From: Candidatus Microthrix parvicella Bio17-1
Lineage (GTDB): Bacteria; Actinomycetota; Acidimicrobiia; Acidimicrobiales; Microtrichaceae
Reading direction: 5' to 3'
DNA: 64,000 nt
Assembly (NCBI RefSeq): GCF_000299415.1
Contig: NZ_AMPG01000003.1
Coordinates: 124,001-188,000 of the forward strand
The notes under the pieces are model-generated. The model was not told the origin of the DNA. It did not search any database and saw nothing but the letters and a program-made list of their open reading frames with translations. This document shows positions 18,047 to 26,186 of the stretch, piece after piece. The translations under genes were made by a program, and so were the position numbers. Position 1 is the first letter of the stretch, and every line of letters begins with the position of its first letter.

Positions 18047-18706
18047 TCATTGTGATCGTGGGCGTTGCCAGCGCGAGGCGCGATGGGCGGCGGCTCCAAC
18101 GACGCCGTCCGCCAGGAGGGCCAGGGCGATCACCAGCACCGACCCACCCAGCAACTTGCCGCGGTCCGGCTGGAGGCGACCCTCCTCGATGAACGAGCCC
18201 AGTGCCACGAAACCTACGAGTGCCCCGAGGGTGGCGGTGGCGACCACCTGGAGGGCGGCGATGCGCACGCCGGTCAGAATCAGCGGCATCGCCAACGGGA
18301 TCTCCACCTGGCGTAACAACTCAAAGTCCTCAAACCCCAAGCCGACGGCGGCGCTGCGAACCCCGGGGTCGACGCCGCGAATGCCGGTGAAGGTGTTGGT
18401 GAACATCGGGGGGATGGCCAGGGCCACCATGGCGATCAGCGTGGGCCAGAACCCGATGCCCACGGCCACGGTGGCCAGACCGAGGAGCGCCAGGGTGGGG
18501 ATGGCCCTGCCGGCGTTGGCCACCGCCGAGGCGAGCGCCGCCCCGCGGTTTCGGTGCCCCAACCAAAGCCCCGCCGGGATGGCGATGATGGCGGCCACCC
18601 CCATCGACAAGACGGAGACGTACAGGTGGGCGACGGCCCGCTGGGGGATACCGGCCGTACCCGACCACGAGCCCGACGCGCTGAAAAAATCGATCAGGTC
18701 ATGCAC
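18047..18706 (-). CDS. Osmoprotectant ABC transporter permease 2
   Basis: A 219-residue OpuCB/OpuCD-type permease with five to six membrane segments. The cytoplasmic coupling loop resembles EAA (GFEDFELLRQVEIPLAMPLI, about residues 135-155). The start is GTG 18706, which overlaps the end of the upstream permease gene by 8 bases; the frame stays open to 18961 but that extension is shadow of the neighbour and reads as Arg/Trp-rich noise. The protein pairs with the upstream permease to form the membrane pore. Confidence 0.85.
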   Translation of the reverse strand: MHDLIDFFSASGSWSGTAGIPQRAVAHLYVSVLSMGVAAIIAIPAGLWLGHRNRGAALASAVANAGRAIPTLALLGLATVAVGIGFWPTLIAMVALAIPPMFTNTFTGIRGVDPGVRSAAVGLGFEDFELLRQVEIPLAMPLILTGVRIAALQVVATATLGALVGFVALGSFIEEGRLQPDRGKLLGGSVLVIALALLADGVVGAAAHRASRWQRPRSQ

Positions 18707-19466
18707 GACTTTGGTCCGTTCCCGAGTTTGCAGCAACCGCGCCGTCGGCCAACTCGCCGGTGAGCCCAGGCGAGGCCGATCGCCCGCGGTCCACCCTGTT
18801 CCAAGGGGCCAGATAGCGCTGGAGGACACTGAACATGGCGTCGGCGGCCACCGCCAGCATGAGCGAAAGCACCGAGCCCAGCACCAACGGCGTGGGGAAG
18901 TCCCGGTTGAGTCCGTCGGTGATGAACGCGCCGTAGCCCCCAAAACCGACGGCCGAGGCAACGGTGACCAGGCCGATGGTGGTCACGGTGGCGATGCGGA
19001 GCCCCGCCACGATCGTGGGCACCGCCAAAGGGAGGTCCACCCGCAGAAATCGTTGCGTCGGGGTGTAGCCCAGCGCGTCGGCGGCGGCCCGGGCTGCGGG
19101 CGGTACCCCATCCAGCCCGGCGATGACGTTTCGCACCAGGGTGGACAGTGTGTACGCAATCAGCGCAATCTCGGCGGTGGCGATTGAAAACCCGGTGAAC
19201 GGGATGAGCAGACCGAAGAAGGCCAGGCTGGGAATCGCGTAGAGCGCACCCGAGACCCACCCAATGGGGGTGGCCGTCCAGCGGTAGCGCACGGCCAGCA
19301 GGCCGAGCGCCAACGAGATCACCAGGCCAACGCTGACCGCAATCACGGTGAGCTCGAGGTGTTCCAAGGTGCGCCGCAGCACATCGTCGAGGTGGTTGCC
19401 CACCCAGTCCCAGCGGAAGAGTGGCTCCCCGGCATCCGGCTGCTGCGTCGGCATCGTGATGCTCAC
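18699..19466 (-). CDS. Osmoprotectant ABC transporter permease 1
   Basis: A 255-residue OpuC-type permease with about five to six membrane segments and an EAA-like loop (ADALGYTPTQRFLRVDLPLA) that contacts the ATPase. GTG 19466 overlaps the ATPase stop (GTGA). An ATG four codons later, at 19454, has GGTGAG 7 bases upstream and may be the real start. The last about 30 residues are hydrophilic. It forms a heterodimeric pore with the next gene. Confidence 0.85.
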   Translation of the reverse strand: MSITMPTQQPDAGEPLFRWDWVGNHLDDVLRRTLEHLELTVIAVSVGLVISLALGLLAVRYRWTATPIGWVSGALYAIPSLAFFGLLIPFTGFSIATAEIALIAYTLSTLVRNVIAGLDGVPPAARAAADALGYTPTQRFLRVDLPLAVPTIVAGLRIATVTTIGLVTVASAVGFGGYGAFITDGLNRDFPTPLVLGSVLSLMLAVAADAMFSVLQRYLAPWNRVDRGRSASPGLTGELADGAVAANSGTDQSRA

Positions 19467-20446
19467 CGCTCGCCTGTAGCTGGGCTGTTGCCGCCTGCGG
19501 CGGTGACCAGTTGGTCGAAACCCAGCTCGCCTCGGGGTTGTCCGTCGGTGGTGACCACCACGGTGGCAGCGCCCGATTCCAACAGCAGGTCCAGTGCCTC
19601 GCGTGCCGAGGCCGACCCTTCCAGTTGGGGTCCCTTCGATCCGTTCAAGGGAGCCAGCATCAGCTCGTGCACCGGCACCAGGCCCAAGCCGCGCAGTGCC
19701 CGCTCGCCGCCAAGAAAGCTGGTGACGTATTCGCTGGCGGGATTCTTCAGCAGTTCCGATGGTGGTCCGGCCTGGGCGACGCGCCCGCCGGCGGACATCA
19801 ACACGATGGTGTCGCCCAGCTTGAGTGCCTCGTCCACGTCGTGGGTGACGATCACAATCGTGGTGCCCAGCCTGTCGTGGATCTCCAGCAGCTCGTCCTG
19901 AAGCCGGCCGCGCACAATGGGGTCGACCGCCGAGTAGGGCTCGTCCATCAACAAGATGGGCGGATCGGCGGCCAGCGCTCGTGCCACACCCACCCGCTGC
20001 TGCTGACCGCCGGACAACTCGGCCGGGTATCGGTCCAACAACACCGGGTCGAGCTCCAACAGTTCGCCCAGTTCGCTCACCCGGTTGGCGATGGTTGTGA
20101 CGTCCCACCCCAGCAGGCGTGGCACCGTCGCAATGTTGTCGGCGATCGACCGGTGGGGAAACAGCCCGACGTCTTGGATCACGTAGCCGATACCCCGTCG
20201 GAGTTCGGCGACCGGCTTGGCGCCGATGTCGACCCCGCCAACCTCGATCCGACCGGCCGTCGGTTCCTCCAGCCGGTTGATCATCCGCAGCGTGGTGGTC
20301 TTGCCGCATCCTGAAGGACCGAGCAACACCAGCAGTTCGCCGGCGTCGATGGACAGGTCCAACGAATCGACGGCGGGGGCTGCCGCTCCGGGGAAGGTCT
20401 TGGTAACGCCCTCAAGCGTGATGGCGGCGGACGGGGTAGGGCTCAT
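19463..20446 (-). CDS. Osmoprotectant ABC transporter ATPase (OpuCA/ProV type)
   Basis: A 327-residue ABC ATPase. Walker A GPSGCGKTT is near residue 43, the Q-loop YVIQDVGLFPH near 88, the signature LSGGQQQRVGVARAL near 144 and Walker B ILLMDEPYSAVD near 165, followed by the switch histidine in VTHDVDEAL. Beyond residue 240 is a short C-terminal region that could hold a partial CBS-like regulatory unit; only one such unit would fit, whereas many OpuCA proteins have two. It is the first gene of the transporter operon and diverges from the sigma-factor gene across a 353-base region. Confidence 0.9.
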   Translation of the reverse strand: MSPTPSAAITLEGVTKTFPGAAAPAVDSLDLSIDAGELLVLLGPSGCGKTTTLRMINRLEEPTAGRIEVGGVDIGAKPVAELRRGIGYVIQDVGLFPHRSIADNIATVPRLLGWDVTTIANRVSELGELLELDPVLLDRYPAELSGGQQQRVGVARALAADPPILLMDEPYSAVDPIVRGRLQDELLEIHDRLGTTIVIVTHDVDEALKLGDTIVLMSAGGRVAQAGPPSELLKNPASEYVTSFLGGERALRGLGLVPVHELMLAPLNGSKGPQLEGSASAREALDLLLESGAATVVVTTDGQPRGELGFDQLVTAAGGNSPATGER

Positions 20447-20594
20447 GTGGGCCGGTCCTCATCTGTGACGGTTCTCGGCGCAGTCGGGACGTGCGCTGAG
20501 GCGTTGCCCCGGAGGAGCGCCGCCTTCCCAGACTAACCGCGGCTCGCCTTGCGATGGCTCGGTCCGGTGTCGTGGGCTGATCGACGAGTATGCG

Positions 20595-20619
20595 GTTTAC
20601 ACCGCTGCGGAGGGGGTAT
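20595..20619 (+). promoter_or_regulatory. SigF/SigB-like promoter motif
   Basis: GTTT at 20595-20598 and GGGTAT at 20614-20619 are separated by 15 bases. This matches the actinobacterial stress-sigma consensus (mycobacterial SigF GTTT-N15-17-GGGTAT; similar to Streptomyces SigB). It points toward the sigma gene 181 bases downstream. Only the motif is seen; no transcript start is known. Confidence 0.5.
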
Positions 20620-20698
20620 GAAGGCACAAGGTTCCCGGGGAGATTTCATGCCGAGGCTGGAACAAGTCGGACACCATCCGGGTTTACACGGTCGCTGG

Positions 20699-20727
20699 TT
20701 GATATTTAGCACTAAAACAGCTACCGT
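20699..20727 (+). promoter_or_regulatory. Housekeeping-type promoter before the sigma gene
   Basis: TTGATA (20699-20704), a 17-base spacer and TACCGT (20722-20727) give a good -35/-10 pair by primary-sigma rules. The predicted start would be near 20734, leaving a leader of about 65 bases before the GTG. The surrounding 40 bases are unusually AT-rich for this window. The rest of the 20447-20799 gap holds no other feature I can support. Confidence 0.5.
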
Positions 20728-20799
20728 GGTCCCCGGCGACTCCGGAACCAGCCCCACTCCAACCGACACCATTCCGGTTACCGCTTTCAAGGAGGCGAC

Positions 20800-21807
20800 G
20801 TGCGAACCACTCACACCACGAACGCAGGCGGCGAGGCGCTGACCCGCCGTCACGACCGGCAGACGAACCGACGGACCGAGCGCAGCCGTCCGAACAGCGC
20901 CTCAGATCCGGTGGCGGCCTACCTCGACGAAATCGGTCGCTACGACCTTCTGACCCCGGCGGGGGAGCGAGAGTTGGCCTCCGCCATCGAGGATGGACGT
21001 CTGGCGGCGGCATCGCTCGATTCCGATGCGGAACTCAGCCGGGGGGAGCGGGCCCGTCTGCGGGCCAAGGTGCGGTCCGGTGAACGGGCCCGCCAAGACT
21101 TCATCAACGCCAACCTGCGTCTGGTGGTGTCGGTCGCCAAGCGCTATCAGGCGTCCGGGTTGCCGCTGCTGGACCTGGTGCAGGAAGGCAACCTGGGCCT
21201 GATCCGTGCGGTGGAGAAGTTCGATCACCACAAGGGCTTCCGGTTCTCCACCTATGGGGTGTGGTGGATCCGCCAGTTCATCGCCCGTGGCATCGCCGCC
21301 ACCCGAACCACGGTGCGGCTGCCGTCGCGCACCAACGACGACCTGCTGCGCATGCGTGAGGCCCAAAACCAGATGGAGCAGTCCCTGGGGCGTCCTCCCG
21401 GTGTGCCCGAACTGGCCGAAGCGCTCGACCTTCCGGAGGACCGGGTGCTCGACCTGATGCGGGTCGGGGCCGATCCCATCTCGCTGTCGGCCAACGTCGG
21501 CGAGGATGGCGGGGCGGAACTGGGTGACTTCCTGGCCGATCCCGACGCCCAGGCCGAGGTCGACAACGTGGGGGCGCGCCTGTTGCCCCACGAGTTGGAG
21601 GCCCTGTTGACGGTGCTGGACCAGCGCGAACGTCGCATCATCGAACTGCGCTACGGCATGGACGGCGACGAGCCACGCAGCGTCGTGGAGGTTGCGGACG
21701 AGCTGGATTTGTCCCGTGAACGGATCCGTCAGCTGGAGCATCGAGCCCTGGCCAAGCTCACCCATCCATCGTGGCGTGCGATGCGGAAGCTCTCGAGCAT
21801 CGCATGA
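20800..21807 (+). CDS. Sigma-70 family sigma factor (group 2-like)
   Basis: A 335-residue sigma factor. Region 1.2 is DPVAAYLDEIGRYDLLTPAG (about 35-55), region 2 includes FINANLRLVVSVAKRYQ and STYGVWWIRQFIARGIAAT (about 100-170), region 3 follows, and region 4 ends with the helix-turn-helix EVADELDLSRERIRQLEHRA. There is no large acidic region 1.1, so it is a non-essential primary-like (group 2) sigma rather than the housekeeping one. GTG 20800 has an excellent AAGGAGG site 7 bases upstream. Its stop overlaps the ATG of a B12-binding regulator, which should be made in step with it. Upstream are both a SigF/B-like and a housekeeping-like promoter motif. Confidence 0.9.
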   Translation: MRTTHTTNAGGEALTRRHDRQTNRRTERSRPNSASDPVAAYLDEIGRYDLLTPAGERELASAIEDGRLAAASLDSDAELSRGERARLRAKVRSGERARQDFINANLRLVVSVAKRYQASGLPLLDLVQEGNLGLIRAVEKFDHHKGFRFSTYGVWWIRQFIARGIAATRTTVRLPSRTNDDLLRMREAQNQMEQSLGRPPGVPELAEALDLPEDRVLDLMRVGADPISLSANVGEDGGAELGDFLADPDAQAEVDNVGARLLPHELEALLTVLDQRERRIIELRYGMDGDEPRSVVEVADELDLSRERIRQLEHRALAKLTHPSWRAMRKLSSIA

Positions 21808-22718
21808 GTGGCGGGGATCACCCCGAGACGCTTCTCACCCTGCCCGCCGCCGCCGAACTGGCGGGCGTCCACTACATGACCGCCTATCGGTGGGTGCGCA
21901 CGTCCCGGCTGAAGGCCCAAAAGTCGGGCGGCGTGTGGATGGTGCGCCTCGGTGACCTGATGGAGTTGACGGACGCGAAGGGCACCCCCGAGGTCGGTGC
22001 GTCATCCGGGACTCAACGGCCCGGCGGTTGCACCAGCACCCGCATCGGGCCGATGACCGAGGCGCTCCTACGTGGCGACCAGGGCGGCGCCTGGCTGTTG
22101 GTGGAGGAGTCTCGTCGGGCGGGAGTCGATCCGGTGGACGTGCTGTGCGAGGTGCTCGAGCCGGCCATGGTCGAGATCGGCCGCCGTTGGCGGCGTGGCG
22201 AGACCAGCATCGGCGCCGAGCACCGTGCCACCGGCGTCGCCACGCGGTTGGTGGCACGCCTGGGCTCCACCGTCACCCGGCCCGGCCGAAGTCGGGGCCA
22301 CGTGGTGGTCGGCGCCGTCGAGGGCAACCGACACGGCCTCGGCCCGGCAGTGCTGGCCGACGCGTTTCGGGCCGTGGGCTTTGACGTGTGCGACCTGGGC
22401 GCCGATGTGCCGTTCGACGAGTTCGTCGAGATCGCCTCGACCACCCGGCCACTCACGGGTCTGTGCCTCAGCGTGGCCGACGCAACAGACCTCGCCGGCG
22501 TGCAACAGGCCATCGCCAGGGTGAGGGCGGTCAGCGACGCCGTCGTGCTGGTGGGGGGCGCCGGCGTGCCGGACCAGGACTGGGCAACCGAGGTGGGTGC
22601 CGACGGCTGGTGCGCTGACGCCCGGGGCGCCCCCGAGTTGCTGGAACGGTGCACCACCCGCCCGTCGCAGCGCGGTGATCAACCCGTGCAGAGGCGCCGC
22701 CAGGCGGCGCTGAGCTAG
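21804..22718 (+). CDS. Helix-turn-helix/B12-binding regulator (CarH/LitR-like photoreceptor candidate)
   Basis: A 304-residue protein. Residues about 8-55 are an excisionase-type helix-turn-helix (LLTLPAAAELAGVHYMTAYR), about 75-150 a helical cobalamin-cap domain, and about 165-285 a B12-binding Rossmann domain. EGNRHGLG places H177 at the same number as the lower-axial His of Thermus CarH. The cap motif reads W129-R-R-G-E...E139-H140, against W131-H132...E141-H142 in CarH, so the upper-face Trp, Glu and His are kept but the His that forms the bis-His light state is Arg. Its DNA-binding domain differs from the MerR type of CarH. The ATGA overlap with the sigma gene argues that it acts on, or with, that sigma factor. 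Light sensing is an inference. Confidence 0.82.
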   Translation: MSGGDHPETLLTLPAAAELAGVHYMTAYRWVRTSRLKAQKSGGVWMVRLGDLMELTDAKGTPEVGASSGTQRPGGCTSTRIGPMTEALLRGDQGGAWLLVEESRRAGVDPVDVLCEVLEPAMVEIGRRWRRGETSIGAEHRATGVATRLVARLGSTVTRPGRSRGHVVVGAVEGNRHGLGPAVLADAFRAVGFDVCDLGADVPFDEFVEIASTTRPLTGLCLSVADATDLAGVQQAIARVRAVSDAVVLVGGAGVPDQDWATEVGADGWCADARGAPELLERCTTRPSQRGDQPVQRRRQAALS

Positions 22719-22727
22719 AACACTGCC

Positions 22728-23852
22728 ATGGTTGAACCCGCTGTAATGGTGACCGTGCCCGGGCCCATGCTGGAGCTGGCCGTGGCGACGGCCGTTGGCG
22801 ACGGCGTCTCGCTGGGCACGGTGGTGCGCACGATCGCGCTGCCCATGATCGACGATCTGAAGGTTGGTCTGACCGTCGAGGTGGTCGGCGCCACGTTCGA
22901 CCTGGTGGCACGCAACGACTCACGGGTACCGATCCGGGTGCGGGGCCGCGTCACCGTGGCTCAGCCCAACGGCGAACCGCTGCCCCTGTCGCTGCCACCG
23001 CTGGACATCGAGGTGTCGGCGCTGGTTGAGGTGCAGATGGACCTCGGCGTCGACCAGATTCGTGTGGTGGTCGACCTGCCCGGGGTCGAGTTTCTGGGCG
23101 CGACCGTGGTGGGTGTGGAGGGGGCTTCTCCCATCGACCCGATGGCGCAAATGGCCCGGATGGCGCTTGCCGAAACCGGCGACACACTGTTCAACGCGCT
23201 CGGTCAGGATATGGGGCCGGTGGGCATCGACCTCACCGGTATCCCGGTTGCCGAGCTGGGGCTCACCCCCGGCCGAGCCGAGATCCGCAGCACCGACGGT
23301 GCCCTGACCGTTGCGGTCGGTGGGGTCACCGGAAAGGTGGCCAGCGCCCACCGGGCACCACCATCGAGGGATGACCGCATCGGCGTGTCCATCGACGCCG
23401 ACCTTCTCGGCCCGATCCTCTCGTTTCTCGGCAACCGGGCCTTGGGCGGGGTTCCCACCCCGTTCGACCTCAACCTGATCGCCACGCCCGGTTCGATCTC
23501 CGTGGGCGTGCGCAACTCCCGGGTGCTCGGTCCGCCCATGCCCGACCTGCGCACCGGGTTGCGCACCGACGTGCACCTCAGTCGACGGGACGATCATGTG
23601 GAACTGCGCCTGGCCGGGGCCTGGCTGGAATTGCCCGGCCCGCTGGGGGTGTTCAACGGCATCGGCCGGGCTGCGTCCACCTTGGGGGCGTCGTTGGTGC
23701 CCATCGTGGCCAGGCTGCCCTTGTCCTATCCCGTGCCCAACGTGGACGAGTTGGTCGTCCGGATTGCATCCCTGGCGGTGGGCAAGGACCGGATTGATGC
23801 ACAGGTCGAGCTCGTCGAGCAGAACGTCGTGCTTGTCGAGCAGGCCGTCTGA
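22728..23852 (+). CDS. Unrecognised 374-residue protein downstream of the B12 regulator
   Basis: Not recognised. The protein is rich in Val, Gly, Leu and Asp, beta-strand-like, with no signal peptide, membrane segment or catalytic motif I can name. It seems to hold repeated amphipathic stretches (about 1-130, 180-250, 260-370) that could be two lipid-binding-like or scaffold folds. It begins 9 bases after the regulator's stop, so it is very probably in the same transcript. Neither ATG 22728 nor the next ATG at 22746 has a ribosome site, which suggests coupling to the upstream gene. The last residues are VELVEQNVVLVEQAV. Confidence 0.65.
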   Translation: MVEPAVMVTVPGPMLELAVATAVGDGVSLGTVVRTIALPMIDDLKVGLTVEVVGATFDLVARNDSRVPIRVRGRVTVAQPNGEPLPLSLPPLDIEVSALVEVQMDLGVDQIRVVVDLPGVEFLGATVVGVEGASPIDPMAQMARMALAETGDTLFNALGQDMGPVGIDLTGIPVAELGLTPGRAEIRSTDGALTVAVGGVTGKVASAHRAPPSRDDRIGVSIDADLLGPILSFLGNRALGGVPTPFDLNLIATPGSISVGVRNSRVLGPPMPDLRTGLRTDVHLSRRDDHVELRLAGAWLELPGPLGVFNGIGRAASTLGASLVPIVARLPLSYPVPNVDELVVRIASLAVGKDRIDAQVELVEQNVVLVEQAV

Positions 23853-23960
23853 GCTCTCGTCATCCGATCGGGCGTCCCGTTCCGAAGAAGACACGGAGCC
23901 TGTCGCGCAATCGCCGCTCAGCCACATCGCCACATCGCAACAGAAGAGGGAACAACACCT

Positions 23961-24428
23961 ATGAACGTTGGAACCAAGGTTTCGGACTTCACCGCACCCG
24001 ATCAGGCCGGCGAACAACGGTCGTTGTCGTCGCTCCTTGCCAATGGGCCGGTGGTGTTGTTCTTCTACCCAAAGGCGATGACCAGCGGCTGTACAGCGGA
24101 AAGCTGTCACTTCCGGGACCTGGGGTCGGAGTTTGAGGCCGTTGGTGCGCAGCGGGTGGGCATCTCGGCTGACTCCCCGGAGAAGCAGGCCAAGTTCGAT
24201 CAGAAGAACACGCTGGGCTATCCGCTGCTCTCGGATGCCGACCGGGCCATCGCCAAGGAACTGGGTGCCAAGCGCCCGGGGCCACTGTGGAACAAGCGGT
24301 CCACGTTTGTCATCGACACCGACCGCACCCTGCTGGCCGAGATCAGCTCCGAAACCAACATGAACACGCACGCCGACGAGGCGCTCGAGGTGTTGCGGAA
24401 ACGCTCGTCGGGAACTCCAGGGACATGA
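23961..24428 (+). CDS. bcp: Peroxiredoxin of the Bcp/PrxQ type
   Basis: A 155-residue thiol peroxidase. The peroxidatic cysteine is C44 and the resolving cysteine C49 in TSGCTAESC, the close-spaced pair typical of Bcp/PrxQ. The FFYPKAMTSGCT loop and a WNKRSTFVID segment fit the family. It reduces hydroperoxides using thioredoxin. The ATG overlaps nothing upstream, but its stop overlaps the next gene (ATGA at 24425-24428), so it is coupled to the SDR. The 108-base gap behind the unrecognised gene could hold its own promoter or simply be read through. Confidence 0.93.
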   Translation: MNVGTKVSDFTAPDQAGEQRSLSSLLANGPVVLFFYPKAMTSGCTAESCHFRDLGSEFEAVGAQRVGISADSPEKQAKFDQKNTLGYPLLSDADRAIAKELGAKRPGPLWNKRSTFVIDTDRTLLAEISSETNMNTHADEALEVLRKRSSGTPGT

Positions 24429-25414
24429 CCGCCGGCTCCCCCAAAGAAGTTGTCCGCCGGGTGGCCGACGGAATCCTCGAGGCCACCGTGATTGGCAGCT
24501 TCACCGAGATCGGCCCGATGGTGCGGTCCCGCCTTTTTGGTTGGAATCCCCCGGACCGTCTCGATGGCCGCGTGGTGGTGATCACCGGCGGCACCTCAGG
24601 AATCGGCCGGGCGATGGCCGAAGGGGCGTTCGAGCGCGGCGCCACCGTGGAGTTGATCGGCCGCAACGCCGAGCGTGGCTATGGCATCGTCGCCGCGATG
24701 ACGGCCGGTCTCGCCGCCGGTCAACCGGCCCCACGGTTTCGTCGTTGCGACATCGGCGACCTTGACGACGTGGGTGCGCTCGCCGCCGACCTGATGGCCG
24801 ATCATCCCCAGATCGACGTGTTGGCCCACGTGGCGGGGGCGATCGTCGCCGAACGCACCGAGTCGGCTCAGGGCATTGAGGCAACCTGGGCTTCGATGGT
24901 GGTGGGTCCGTTTCTGCTCACCGAGTTGCTCCGCCCCAGGCTCGGCCGTGCCGCCCCCGGCAGGGTGATCTGGATGACATCAGGGGGCATGTACCTGCGC
25001 AGCCACTCCGACGACGAGCAGTGGCTCGACCGTCCCTACAACGGCACGTTTGCCTACGCCGAGGCCAAGCGGGCGCAGGTGGATCTGGTCGCGGAGTTTG
25101 CCAGGCAGTGGCCGGCCGACGAGGTGGTCAGCCACGCCACACATCCGGGCTGGGTGGACACGCCCGGCGTGACCGAACAGCTGGCGGCGTTCTCCAAGGT
25201 GATGGGCCCGATCTTGCGCACCCCCGCCCACGGGGCTGACACGGCATTGTGGCTGGCAGCCGCCCCCGAGGCGCTGGACCACTCCGGCGAGTTGTGGTTG
25301 GACCGCCAAATCCGAAGCGATGTCCGGGTGCCCGGCACCCACACCTCCGATCTCGACCGGGCCCGGCTGTGGGCCAAGGTGGCTCAGCAGGCCCATTCCG
25401 GCGGTGCGGCCTGA
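24425..25414 (+). CDS. Short-chain dehydrogenase/reductase
   Basis: A 329-residue SDR. The first about 40 residues are an N-terminal extension (FTEIGPMVRSRLFGW); then VVVITGGTSGIGRAMAEGA binds the dinucleotide. The catalytic Ser is in WMTSGGMYLRS and the YxxxK equivalent is YAEAKRAQ near residue 217. It resembles dehydrogenase/reductase SDR family member 12-type proteins. The substrate is unknown. The ATGA overlap with bcp indicates coexpression, so a role in repairing or reducing peroxidation-derived carbonyls is possible but only inferred. Confidence 0.8.
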   Translation: MTAGSPKEVVRRVADGILEATVIGSFTEIGPMVRSRLFGWNPPDRLDGRVVVITGGTSGIGRAMAEGAFERGATVELIGRNAERGYGIVAAMTAGLAAGQPAPRFRRCDIGDLDDVGALAADLMADHPQIDVLAHVAGAIVAERTESAQGIEATWASMVVGPFLLTELLRPRLGRAAPGRVIWMTSGGMYLRSHSDDEQWLDRPYNGTFAYAEAKRAQVDLVAEFARQWPADEVVSHATHPGWVDTPGVTEQLAAFSKVMGPILRTPAHGADTALWLAAAPEALDHSGELWLDRQIRSDVRVPGTHTSDLDRARLWAKVAQQAHSGGAA

Positions 25415-25551
25415 TTCATCGGCCGACTTCGATCGTTGACGGTAGTTTGAATACCATCTCCCGATGACGTAGCCGGAGAACCCCAAAGCCGATCCCCAGA
25501 TGGTCGTGGGACCCACCGGAACAGACCGAACCGGAACCGTCCGGTGACGAG

Positions 25552-25761
25552 ATGGGTGCCGGCCAAGGGGCGTACGTTCCAAACCTGAGCGATGGTGTGT
25601 TTGAGCTGCGGCCCACCGGCGCCATTGCGCCGGGTATTGCGTGGACCCTTGCCGTTCTGGCCCTCCTCGGTGCCGGGGCCGGGTACCTGGGGTTCACCAC
25701 GGGCCTGGGTTTCGTCGGCGGTGTGAGCCTGATTCAGGTCGGCGTGTTGGTCACGGCGTGA
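25552..25761 (+). CDS. Small membrane protein, 69 residues
   Basis: A short protein with two hydrophobic stretches (about 24-45 and 48-68, the first LAVLALLGAGAGYLGF). No family is recognised. There is no good ribosome site at ATG 25552. Its stop overlaps a GTG that opens the next gene (GTGA at 25758-25761). The pair may be one two-gene unit. The 137 bases before it (25415-25551) show nothing I can name. Confidence 0.45.
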   Translation: MGAGQGAYVPNLSDGVFELRPTGAIAPGIAWTLAVLALLGAGAGYLGFTTGLGFVGGVSLIQVGVLVTA

Positions 25762-26168
25762 CCACCAAGGTGCTGGCAGCAGCCTCGCCCCTCGCCGGTC
25801 AGGCGACCTTTGGGTCGGGACTCGTTTTTGGGGCGGCCGCCACCGTGGTTGGCCTGATTGGAATCGCCAAGGCCCGGGACGGAATGTTGGTCACCCCGGC
25901 CCCGCCCATGCCGTCGTTGGTTGGACTGCTGGGTGGTTTGGGTGGGCTGCTCTTCGCCGCGGCGGTGGGGCTGTTGGTTTCCTCCGCGGGTATCACGTGG
26001 CCGGCACTCAACGACCACTCCCGGTCGTCGGTCGACGTCAACGTTCCCGGGTCGAGCGACGGCCCCTTCGCAGGTCCCACGACGATCATCTCCACCGACG
26101 GTCTGGGCCCGTCCTTCGCCGACGGTGGATCCTGCGAGGCCCGATTCGCAGCCGGTCAAGCCGGCTGA
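25758..26168 (+). CDS. Hypothetical membrane protein, 136 residues
   Basis: It starts at a GTG overlapping the upstream stop. Two membrane segments are visible (about 18-36, VFGAAATVVGLIGIAKA just within, and about 50-72, SLVGLLGGLGGLLFAAAVGL), followed by a hydrophilic 60-residue tail (DHSRSSVDVNVPGSSDGP). No family is recognised. It lies directly upstream of a P450 gene, with an 18-base gap, so it could be transcribed with it. Confidence 0.45.
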   Translation: MTTKVLAAASPLAGQATFGSGLVFGAAATVVGLIGIAKARDGMLVTPAPPMPSLVGLLGGLGGLLFAAAVGLLVSSAGITWPALNDHSRSSVDVNVPGSSDGPFAGPTTIISTDGLGPSFADGGSCEARFAAGQAG

Positions 26169-26186
26169 GGCTGCCTGCGCCATGAT

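Noticed and set aside
18707-18961. Extension of permease 2 to an ATG at 18961
   Set aside because: Arg/Trp/Ser-rich shadow of permease 1; GTG 18706 begins the conserved part.
22920-24371. 483-residue minus-strand frame
   Set aside because: Antisense to the unrecognised gene and bcp; composition is a shadow.
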